DNA from: an uncultured bacterium
GTDB lineage: Bacteria; Hydrogenedentota; Hydrogenedentia; Hydrogenedentales; JAEUWI01
Length of the DNA: 8,189 nt
Direction of reading: 5' to 3'
NCBI GenBank assembly: GCA_937895305.1
Contig: CALAXS010000326.1
Location: 1-8,189, forward strand
Positions 1 to 6,135 of the stretch are shown here, one piece after another. The position numbers were made by a program, and so were the translations under genes. Under the pieces are notes generated by a model. The model was not told the DNA's origin. It ran no database searches and was given only the letters and a program-made list of their open reading frames with translations. Positions within the stretch are counted from its first letter, which is position 1, and the number at the start of each line of letters is the position of its first letter.

Positions 1-1053
1 CCGGTGACTATTTCGGTTGATGCATTAAAGGAAATTGACAAAGAATTCAATCCAGAGAACTGTGTGGTTGTTGATGGCGACTTTATTTTAGATTGGCGCG
101 TTATCCCTCACCAAGTAGACGACTGGGATTTTGGCCCGGATAAAACCTTGTCCTTCATGGCGGACCTACGCGGTAAAACTACCCGGTACTTCATTTTTTA
201 CGCCGACGGCGAAGCGACCCACGACTTCCCGATACGCACCAACGCTGTGCTGGACAACCCGGCATACGTGGCGTGGGAATCCGACGCAGGGGCCTTTCGC
301 GCGTACACGGGACAGTTCGATTTCTTCGGCAAGGAATACCATCGTCTGTTGGCACCGGAGGATCGTCTGGTCTTTCCATTGGAGGGGGTAAATTATCATG
401 CGCAGCAGGATTGGGGTATGGACGCGCTGCATGTGGGGGAAACGAGTGGGCTTGGTGGATTGACCTTGTATACCGATGGCCAGACTTTACCCGTGCAAAG
501 TCCGGCGGGGAATGGCACGGTGGGCTTTGAGTACAAGGTTTTGGGGTCGGGTCCGGTACGTGCCGCTGTGGAGATGGTGGCGACGAATGTGATTCCTGAG
601 TCACCGGAGAAAGCGGTATTGATTCGCGGCTTTATCTATGCGGGACGTGAAGAGAGCGAGATTCAGGTGCGCTTACCAGAGGGCCTGAACGACCCGGAAC
701 TGGGAATTGGTTTGCAGCATGTAGGCGAATCCTTTCATGGCGCAGGGTATATGGGCACCTGGGGCAAACAGGGGGATGACATTGGTGAGATTGGGATGGC
801 GGTGATTATTGACCAGGCGACGCACGGCAATAAGCCGTTGGAGTTGGGCCATGAACAAAAACTGAAGACGGGGGTGCATGCCCGTTATGCAGATCCCGGC
901 GCGCCGGGCTATCACTTGCGGTACTGGATTGTGGGCGCGTGGCAACGGGGCATGCAGTATCCGGTGGCACCGACCGCGGAGGATTGGCAGCATACCGTGG
1001 AAAACAAGGTGGAGGATTTGACCGTGGATGTAAAGGTGGACTTGGGAAAATAA
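1..1053 (+). CDS. DUF4861 family protein, 5' end cut by window edge
   Basis: The frame is open from base 1 to tandem stops TAA-TAG at 1051-1056. A GTG lies at base 4, but no ribosome binding site can be seen and the N-terminus looks mid-domain, so I treat the gene as partial. Numbering from that GTG, residues 20-110 carry a run typical of DUF4861 proteins (ADL at 53-55, VAWES at 89-93, GQFDFFGK at 103-110). Residues 131-156 hold the second hallmark (YHAQQDWGMD, then HVGETSGLGGL). The rest is predicted to be beta-rich with no membrane segment. Family members are usually exported and sit among polysaccharide-degradation genes in Bacteroidota and PVC bacteria; I know of no established activity. 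Recognition is from memory of the family pattern. The reading frame is intact, but base composition changes near base 350: C-ending codons before it, G/T-ending after. The next gene is 262 bases away across a palindromic repeat, so an operon is not implied. Confidence 0.8.
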   Translation, partial: PVTISVDALKEIDKEFNPENCVVVDGDFILDWRVIPHQVDDWDFGPDKTLSFMADLRGKTTRYFIFYADGEATHDFPIRTNAVLDNPAYVAWESDAGAFRAYTGQFDFFGKEYHRLLAPEDRLVFPLEGVNYHAQQDWGMDALHVGETSGLGGLTLYTDGQTLPVQSPAGNGTVGFEYKVLGSGPVRAAVEMVATNVIPESPEKAVLIRGFIYAGREESEIQVRLPEGLNDPELGIGLQHVGESFHGAGYMGTWGKQGDDIGEIGMAVIIDQATHGNKPLELGHEQKLKTGVHARYADPGAPGYHLRYWIVGAWQRGMQYPVAPTAEDWQHTVENKVEDLTVDVKVDLGK

Positions 1054-1105
1054 TAGAATGCTTAAAAGTTGATATGCTCTATCTCCCCTACAAAACCATA
1101 GCGAG

Positions 1106-1197
1106 CAAGAGATTGCCGCGTCGGCGGAGCCTCCTCGCAATGACGCATGTTATCACGTCATTGCGAACCGAGTGGAGCGAGGTGCGGCAATCTCTTG
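1106..1197. repeat. Head-to-head pair of palindromic repeat units (REP/BIME-like)
   Basis: Two units of about 40 bases face each other across a 10-base centre (1146-1155). The outer arms 1106-1119 and 1184-1197 are perfectly complementary over 14 bases. The inner arms 1136-1145 and 1156-1165 are complementary over 10. The middles (1120-1135 and 1166-1183) differ, so the folded form would have an internal loop or side branches. Each unit begins CGTCATTGCGA and ends GCGGCAATCTCTTG. Units of this type (GTCATTGCGA...GGCAATCTC) recur in many unrelated bacterial genomes as intergenic dispersed repeats, by my recollection. There is no T-run after the right arm, so it does not look like an intrinsic terminator; it could stabilise the 3' end of the upstream mRNA. 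A diverged single unit lies at 5286-5325. Confidence 0.85.
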
Positions 1198-1268
1198 GTC
1201 CCATAGGCTGAAAATGTGGATTGTTGCCTATGTTGCGTCTTTTACTTTTGTTTTTGGTGTATGAAGCC

Positions 1269-1274
1269 TATACT
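1269..1274 (+). promoter_or_regulatory. Possible -10 box for the hydrolase gene
   Basis: TATACT matches the sigma70 -10 consensus at 5 of 6 positions and lies 41 bases before the ATG at 1316. The best -35 candidate, TTGTTT at 1248-1253, matches only 3 of 6 with a short 15-base spacer. This is a weak call that rests mainly on position between the repeat and the gene. Confidence 0.25.
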
Positions 1275-1315
1275 GGGGTAAATAGCACCTATTGAAAAGC
1301 GCCGGGAGGGCGAAG

Positions 1316-2479
1316 ATGAAACAGCACAGGGGATTCATACCGGTGGGGTTGGTGATGATGTTGGCCTTTTGCGGTAATGCCATGGCGTGGCCGGGATTTG
1401 ACTGGAACACCTGGCAGGAGATGACGAAGCAGCCGAAGTTGCTGCTGGATACAGACCAGGCGGGCCGTGCCGAATTGTATCCGTTGTTACAGTATGCGCC
1501 GGGAGTGGAATCCCCCATTGAGACCGAGGAAGAATGGGAGGACAAGCGGGATCTTATTCTGGATACGTTGAAGCAGATTCTGGGGCAGCCTACATCGATT
1601 GCGCAGGGTGAGGGGTCACTGGAGGTGCTGGAGGATGAGGAGCTGGCACTTTACCGCCGGTTACGTGTACATATTCCCGGGGAGCGCGGGGACCCTATAC
1701 CCGCTTATATTCTGTTGCCCCACACCTTGGTAACTTCACCTGCACCAGCCATGATTGTGCTGCATCAGACGGTGGCCCAGGGGAAGCGGGAGGCTGTGGG
1801 TATTGAGGGTGACCCTGACATGGCATTTGCGGTGGAGTTGGCAGAGCAAGGGGTAATCTGCATTGCACCGGATGTGATTGGTTTCGGGGAACGCATTCCG
1901 GCGGGTGCACAACCCTATGCGGATGCCCATGATTTTTCCCTTAAACATCCTGATTGGTCGTTCATGGGTAAGATGAACTGGGATGTGAGTCGTATTGTGG
2001 ATTATCTGGAAACGCGCCCGGACGTGAATAAAAACAAGATAGGGATTATGGGTCATTCTCATGGCGCTTATGGGTCAATTATGGCCGCTATTCATGAGCC
2101 GCGTATTGCAGCGGTCATCGCCAGTTGCGGATTCACGACCTTGCGCGGTGATCCAAGACCGGATCGATGGAGTCACCTGACAGCATTGATGCCGCGACTG
2201 GGTTATTACGTGGAGGATATTTCATCAGCACCGCTGGATTGGCACGAGATTATCGGGTGTCTTGCACCACGGCCTTATTTTAATTGGTCCACACTGGATG
2301 ATGACATATTTCCGAACACCAAAAATCTGGCGTCGGTGTACAAGCAGGTCCGGGGGGTGTATGCGTTGTATGATGCCGAAGACAAATTCAGCGGCAATCT
2401 GACACCGGGCAAGCATTCGTTTTCCAAGGGGGGGCGAATGCTGGCGTTTTCCTGGTTACGGGCGCAACTTCAATTTTAA
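1316..2479 (+). CDS. Secreted alpha/beta hydrolase (Abhydrolase_7/dienelactone-hydrolase-like esterase)
   Basis: I chose ATG 1316 over the in-frame TTG 1292 because GGGAGGG (1304-1310) sits five bases before it and the product then starts with a clean signal peptide: basic MKQHR, a hydrophobic core, and a probable cut after AMA at residue 24. The mature protein (about 363 residues) would act in the periplasm or outside. It has an alpha/beta-hydrolase layout: HQT at 150-152, APDVIGFGER at 184-192, nucleophile elbow GHSHG with Ser248, a probable acid among Asp328-330 and His367 near the C-terminus. HQT plus the APD-x-x-GFGER block recalls Pfam Abhydrolase_7, whose relatives often occur with glycan-degradation genes as putative sugar esterases. 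The substrate is unknown; acetyl or other acyl groups on polysaccharides are an inference. The preceding repeat and possible promoter suggest it is transcribed alone. It ends ten bases from the stop of the opposing SDR gene. Confidence 0.85.
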   Translation: MKQHRGFIPVGLVMMLAFCGNAMAWPGFDWNTWQEMTKQPKLLLDTDQAGRAELYPLLQYAPGVESPIETEEEWEDKRDLILDTLKQILGQPTSIAQGEGSLEVLEDEELALYRRLRVHIPGERGDPIPAYILLPHTLVTSPAPAMIVLHQTVAQGKREAVGIEGDPDMAFAVELAEQGVICIAPDVIGFGERIPAGAQPYADAHDFSLKHPDWSFMGKMNWDVSRIVDYLETRPDVNKNKIGIMGHSHGAYGSIMAAIHEPRIAAVIASCGFTTLRGDPRPDRWSHLTALMPRLGYYVEDISSAPLDWHEIIGCLAPRPYFNWSTLDDDIFPNTKNLASVYKQVRGVYALYDAEDKFSGNLTPGKHSFSKGGRMLAFSWLRAQLQF

Positions 2480-2489
2480 CACGCGGCTG

Positions 2490-3272
2490 CTAGGTGTCCA
2501 GCGTCGCCTTGGTCGCCCCGGTGGAGATACCGCCGTCGACGAGAAGGGTCTGTCCGGTGATGTATTCACTGGCATCGGAGGCGAGGAAGACGATGGCCCC
2601 GTCGAGGTCGTTGGGCTGGCCGGGACGGTTGAGGGGGATGCGGTCGCAGAGGTATTCGACCCAGCCTTCGTTTTCGTAGAGGACTTTGTTCTGGGCGGTC
2701 TTGAACCAGCCTGGGGCGAGGCAGTTCACGGTGATGCCGTGTTTACCCCAGTCGTCTGCGAGGGACATGGTGAGTTGTTTGGTGCCGCCGCGGCTGGCGC
2801 AGTAGGGTCCGAGTCCTGCATAACCAAAGACGGAGGTGACGGAGCCGATGTTAATGATTCGTCCGTAGTTTTGGGGAATCATGGTTTTGGCGACGGCCTG
2901 GGCAACGAAAAAACTGCCGCGCAGGTTGGTTTCGAGAACGAGATTCCAGTCGTCCCAGGTGATGTCGAGGGAGGGCTTGCGCACGTTGCAGCCTGCGTTA
3001 TTGACGAGGATGTCGATGTGGCCGAAGTGGTCATGGGCGGTGGTGACTGCGTTCTGGATGGAGTCGTGGTCGCGCACATCGAGTTCGACGGGGAAGGCGT
3101 TGCGGCCGAGAGCTTTGATTTCTTTTTGAAAGAGGGCAAGGTTATTTTTATCGCGACTGGTGATGATGAGGTCGGCTCCGGCACGGGCAAGGGCACGGCC
3201 CATGTATTGACCGAGGCCACGACTGGTTCCGGTGATGAGGGCGACTTTTCCAGTGAGATCGAATTGCGACAT
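2490..3272 (-). CDS. SDR oxidoreductase, gluconate 5-dehydrogenase-like, with Arg at the catalytic Lys position
   Basis: This 260-residue protein has the length and motifs of a classical short-chain dehydrogenase, cytoplasmic and probably tetrameric. Visible motifs are TGTSRGLG at 14-21 (dinucleotide binding), NNAG at 91-94, catalytic Asn116, Ser144 and Tyr157, and the C-terminal GQTLLVDGG at 240-248. The sequence resembles gluconate 5-dehydrogenase/KduD proteins, which interconvert keto and hydroxy sugar acids with NAD(P)H. The oddity is residue 161: the usual Y-x-x-x-K is Y157-C-A-S-R161, encoded by CGC, so one base error from a Lys codon cannot explain it. A Lys follows at 165. The ATG lies one base after the TGA of the upstream dehydrogenase gene, with GGAG ten bases before it inside that gene, so translation is probably coupled. 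Substrate and cofactor are not settled by sequence alone. Confidence 0.9.
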   Translation of the reverse strand: MSQFDLTGKVALITGTSRGLGQYMGRALARAGADLIITSRDKNNLALFQKEIKALGRNAFPVELDVRDHDSIQNAVTTAHDHFGHIDILVNNAGCNVRKPSLDITWDDWNLVLETNLRGSFFVAQAVAKTMIPQNYGRIINIGSVTSVFGYAGLGPYCASRGGTKQLTMSLADDWGKHGITVNCLAPGWFKTAQNKVLYENEGWVEYLCDRIPLNRPGQPNDLDGAIVFLASDASEYITGQTLLVDGGISTGATKATLDT

Positions 3273-3273
3273 T

Positions 3274-4329
3274 TCAGGACGTCTCCGATGTGTTGTTGTC
3301 CGGGGTGAGTATCACTTTCATGAGGCCGGACTCGGCGTTATAGAGGCGGTCGAAGTAGTCGGCCCCTTGTGATAGCGGGGCCACTGCACTGATGAGGGGA
3401 GCCACGTTGATGGCACCCCGTTGCATCATGTCGAGGCAGGCGGGGTATTCGCCATTGGAGGCGCAGGAACCGTAGAGGGTAATTTCGCGGGTGACAGCGG
3501 CCTGTAGGGGGAAGTCGATGGTGGGTGCGAGATTGCCGACGAGGGTGATGGTGCCGCCTTTACGGACGCACTGGAAGGCTTGTGCGACGGTGGGTGCGAT
3601 ACCGACGACTTCGAAGGCGTGGTCTGCGCCGCGACCATGAGTATGGGCGAGGACTTGCTCGATGAGGGTGTCGTCTTTGGCGTTGATGCCGTGGTCGGCA
3701 CCAAAGGTTTTCGCGAGGGCGAGTTTGTCGTCGTCCAGGTCAACAGCGATGAGGGTGCCACAGCCTGCGAGACGGAGGGCCTGTATGGTGAGGAGGCCGA
3801 TCATGCCTGCACCGAATACGATGACGGAATCGTTGAGGGCCATGGGGGTACGGCGGACGGCGTGGAAGGCGATGGAGACGGGCTCGACCATGGCTGCGTG
3901 AGCGAAGGAGAGGCCATCAGGCAACGCATAGAGGATGTGCTGGGGTACGACGACGAAATCGGCGAAGGCACCGTGTTGTCGATAGTCGTCGCAGGAAACG
4001 CCAAGGACGCGTCGGTCATCACAAAGATTAATCTGGCCTTTACGACAGAAATGGCAGTGTCCGCAATAGAGGGTGGAGTCGAAGGTGACGCGGTCGCCTT
4101 TGGACCAGTCGTTTACGTTGGATCCGGTTTCAACGATGGTGCCTGCTGCTTCGTGGCCCATGATGATGGGGGGCTGGCGGCGGCCTGTGCTGCCGTCGTA
4201 GCCGTGGACGTCGCTACCGCAGATACCGCAGGCTTGCACGGCAATCAGAACGTCGTCCGGGCCGGGCGTGGGCCGGGGCACGTCTTTATAGGTGAGTTCT
4301 TTGTATTGTTCGAGGATGAGAGCGTTCAT
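3274..4329 (-). CDS. Zinc-dependent medium-chain dehydrogenase (sorbitol/idonate/galactitol-phosphate type)
   Basis: At 351 residues this matches the polyol branch of the zinc alcohol dehydrogenases. Catalytic zinc ligands are Cys37 (CGICGSDVH), His59-Glu60 (GHEAAG) and probably Glu149 (VEP). The structural zinc site is complete: Cys89, Cys92, Cys95, Cys103. The Rossmann glycine motif is GAGMIG at 173-178, and Asp197 at the end of the second strand favours NAD over NADP. Such enzymes oxidise a secondary hydroxyl of a polyol or sugar acid (L-iditol, L-idonate, galactitol-1-phosphate, L-threonine). Partnership with the SDR one base downstream argues for a sugar acid or polyol. The LysM gene ends 39 bases upstream, and its stop is in frame with this ATG. 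I see no Shine-Dalgarno sequence before the ATG (the leader is CT-rich), so initiation may depend on upstream translation or be weak. The exact substrate is not determinable here. Confidence 0.92.
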   Translation of the reverse strand: MNALILEQYKELTYKDVPRPTPGPDDVLIAVQACGICGSDVHGYDGSTGRRQPPIIMGHEAAGTIVETGSNVNDWSKGDRVTFDSTLYCGHCHFCRKGQINLCDDRRVLGVSCDDYRQHGAFADFVVVPQHILYALPDGLSFAHAAMVEPVSIAFHAVRRTPMALNDSVIVFGAGMIGLLTIQALRLAGCGTLIAVDLDDDKLALAKTFGADHGINAKDDTLIEQVLAHTHGRGADHAFEVVGIAPTVAQAFQCVRKGGTITLVGNLAPTIDFPLQAAVTREITLYGSCASNGEYPACLDMMQRGAINVAPLISAVAPLSQGADYFDRLYNAESGLMKVILTPDNNTSETS

Positions 4330-4368
4330 GGGGAAAGGATAGCACAGCCGGATGTGGTGAGTTGAGCC

Positions 4369-5172
4369 TTAATCGTCCAGCTTGGGCAGGGCGTAGAGGG
4401 TGAGCGGGTGGTCGCCGTGCCACTCCAGTTGGAGGTAGGTGCCGGGGTGATTTTTCTTGAGCAACATTTTGAGCGTGATCTTCTGGGGTGTGGTACTGAG
4501 GGTGGTCACCACGTAGGTAGTGCTTTCTGTGGGTGTGGGCAGGTCGGGATAGTTGTCGGTGGCGAGTGTAACGTGAAGGTTATTTTCGCAATCCACATTT
4601 TCGGGTGCCCAGAGGAGAAGGGTGGCACGTTGGGTGTCACGTGCGCGCAGGGGGGTATTGATCTGCCAACGAACTACATTAACATTTTCTGAACTTTTTT
4701 GAGGCAGCTCCATGGGCGGTAACGTAATTCGCAGGGTGCCGGGGGGCAGATCTGCTTCGGTTGCGGGTTCTATGGTGACATTAGCAGAAAACACAGCACC
4801 TTCAAATTCGCCCATCCTTATGGTGCCCGTGGTACCTGGTGCTTCCTTTATCTCAGGGGCCGTGGAAACTATTTTCTGCGTTTCCGGTTCTGGAGTGGCG
4901 GAGGTTTCCACATCGGGTGCTATCGTACTTTCAGAAGGAAACAGGGTGAGCGTTTTTCCTGCGCGGATACGGTCTGGATCCTCGATGTTGTTCCATTGGG
5001 CGAGCTGTTCGACGGTGCAGTTAAATTTTTTAGCGAGTACAGAGAGGCTGTCGCCAGATTGGATGGTGTAGGTTTCGGGGGCTTGGGCTTCGGCAATCAT
5101 TGCAGTCGCAACACTACACAGAATCAGGATAGTGTGCAGGGTGCTGTGTATTGTGGGCTTGGTCGTTCTCAC
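4369..5172 (-). CDS. Exported LysM-domain protein with unrecognised C-terminal beta-rich domain
   Basis: I prefer the GTG at 5172 (267 residues) because AAGGA lies seven bases before it; the longer TTG start at 5211 has no binding site. Residues 1-31 form a signal peptide ending AEAQA. Residues 34-77 are one LysM domain (SGDSL at 39-43, NN at 61-62), which binds N-acetylglucosamine polymers such as peptidoglycan. Residues 79-114 are a low-complexity Pro/Thr/Glu linker. Residues 115-267 alternate polar and hydrophobic residues as a beta-sandwich would, with no helix-rich or membrane part; I do not recognise this domain. The protein is probably periplasmic and anchored to the wall by LysM. It may be the first gene of a minus-strand unit with the two dehydrogenases (39-base gap), although an envelope protein and two cytoplasmic enzymes need not share a task. 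A carbohydrate-binding role for the C-terminal part is only a guess. Confidence 0.85.
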   Translation of the reverse strand: MRTTKPTIHSTLHTILILCSVATAMIAEAQAPETYTIQSGDSLSVLAKKFNCTVEQLAQWNNIEDPDRIRAGKTLTLFPSESTIAPDVETSATPEPETQKIVSTAPEIKEAPGTTGTIRMGEFEGAVFSANVTIEPATEADLPPGTLRITLPPMELPQKSSENVNVVRWQINTPLRARDTQRATLLLWAPENVDCENNLHVTLATDNYPDLPTPTESTTYVVTTLSTTPQKITLKMLLKKNHPGTYLQLEWHGDHPLTLYALPKLDD

Positions 5173-5285
5173 CGTGGTATCCTTGTATGGGTGCTGTGTG
5201 TACCGTATCAATCATAAATGGGTAATTCAATTTAACACTGCTGTCCAAGATAAAATATCTAACTTAATCTTTGTCTTAAAAAGCA

Positions 5286-5325
5286 CGTCATTGTGAACCG
5301 AGTATTAACGAGGTGTGGCAATGAC
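5286..5325 (+). repeat. Single diverged palindromic repeat unit
   Basis: This matches the right-hand unit at 1156-1197: both share CGTCATTG, GAACCGAGT, CGAGGTG and GGCAAT in the same order and spacing, with differences in the centre and one extra base here. Its ends are GTCATTG (5287-5293) and CAATGAC (5319-5325), a perfect 7-base inverted repeat, whereas the other copy ends in CAATCTC. It lies in the 207-base region between the divergent LysM and kdsB genes, 54 bases before the kdsB ATG. The rest of that region is AT-rich, with only weak promoter-like boxes (for example TATGAT on the minus strand at 5211-5216). Confidence 0.75.
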
Positions 5326-5379
5326 AGGTGTGATTGAGACCTTTCGGGCTTTTAATAATACATCAAGGGGTTTCGTGTT

Positions 5380-6135
5380 ATGTCTTCTTCATCAAAAAAA
5401 GTACTTGCGGTGGTGCCTGCACGGTATGGGTCCACACGGTTTCCGGGCAAGATGGTTGCGATGTTGGCGGGGAAGCCGTTGGTGATGCATGCCTATTTGC
5501 GTGCGAAGTCGGCCAGCCTGGTGGATGAGGTATTGGTGGCGACGGATGATGCGCGGATAGCAGAAGCGCTGGCACCATACGATATTCCTGTGGTGATGAC
5601 CCGTGCGGATCATCCTTCGGGCTCGGATCGCATTGCGGAGGTGGTGGAATCGGTGGAGGCGGATGTGATCGTCAATGTACAGGGAGATGAGGTATTGATT
5701 GACCCGGCTACCATTGACGGGGTGATTCAGCCGTTACTGGATGATCCGTCTATAGCCATGTCTACTGCGCGTCATGCCTTGACAGATCCGAAGGAGATCA
5801 ATGACCCGAACATTGTGAAGGTAATTTGTAATGCGCGGGGACATGCCATCTATTTTTCACGGTCGCCCATACCTTATGTGCGCGATGGGGTTCCGGCGGG
5901 TATGACAGGGGCGGTGCATTGGCAGCATGTGGGGCTGTATGCCTATCAACGTGAATTTATTCAGCAGTATGCCCGGATGGCACAGACACCGCTGGAGCAG
6001 TTGGAGTGTCTGGAGCAGTTACGGGTACTGGAGAACGGGTATACGATTGCGGTGGCCGATACGGTGTATCGCAGTGTGGGTGTGGACACACCGGAAGAGC
6101 TGGAAGCGGCGCGGAAGCTGTTTGAAAACGCCTAA
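5380..6135 (+). CDS. kdsB: 3-deoxy-manno-octulosonate cytidylyltransferase (CMP-Kdo synthetase)
   Basis: KdsB activates Kdo with CTP to give CMP-Kdo and pyrophosphate in the cytoplasm, supplying the inner-core sugar of lipopolysaccharide. The 251-residue length is normal. Conserved blocks are all present in order: PARYGSTRFPGK at 13-24 (nucleotide loop), ATDD at 54-57, SGSDR at 80-84, VNVQGDE at 98-104 with metal-binding Asp103, YFSRSPIPY at 158-166, HVGLYAY at 183-189, LEQLR at 211-215 and GVDTPEEL at 234-241 with the second metal ligand Asp236. A small deviation is Val105 where Pro usually follows QGDE. AAGGGG (5365-5370) lies nine bases before the ATG. Other Kdo genes (kdsA, kdsC, kdsD, waaA) are absent from the window. 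The CDS overlaps the end of the sulfatase gene by four bases, tail to tail. CMP-sialate synthetase was considered, but the motif set is that of KdsB. Confidence 0.96.
   Translation: MSSSSKKVLAVVPARYGSTRFPGKMVAMLAGKPLVMHAYLRAKSASLVDEVLVATDDARIAEALAPYDIPVVMTRADHPSGSDRIAEVVESVEADVIVNVQGDEVLIDPATIDGVIQPLLDDPSIAMSTARHALTDPKEINDPNIVKVICNARGHAIYFSRSPIPYVRDGVPAGMTGAVHWQHVGLYAYQREFIQQYARMAQTPLEQLECLEQLRVLENGYTIAVADTVYRSVGVDTPEELEAARKLFENA

Noticed and set aside
1106..1197. Inverted repeat read as an intrinsic terminator
   Set aside because: No T-run follows either arm, the centre is not a compact hairpin, and a related single unit at 5286-5325 shows it belongs to a dispersed repeat family.
1292..1294. 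TTG start for the alpha/beta hydrolase
   Set aside because: The strong GGGAGGG would then lie inside the coding region; ATG 1316 is correctly spaced from it and yields a standard signal peptide.
2739..3308. 189-codon plus-strand reading frame across the SDR gene
   Set aside because: It is antisense to a protein with complete SDR motifs, its own translation is Gly/Val/Glu/Asp-rich low complexity, and it matches nothing; it results from C-ending codons of the real gene.
3580..4365. 261-codon plus-strand reading frame across the zinc dehydrogenase gene
   Set aside because: It is the antisense shadow of a gene with complete zinc and nucleotide motifs; its composition is the same biased Gly/Val/Asp/Glu type and it has no recognisable domain.
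5209..5211. TTG start for the LysM protein
   Set aside because: It has no ribosome binding site and adds 13 residues before a normal signal peptide; GTG at 5172 has AAGGA at good spacing.
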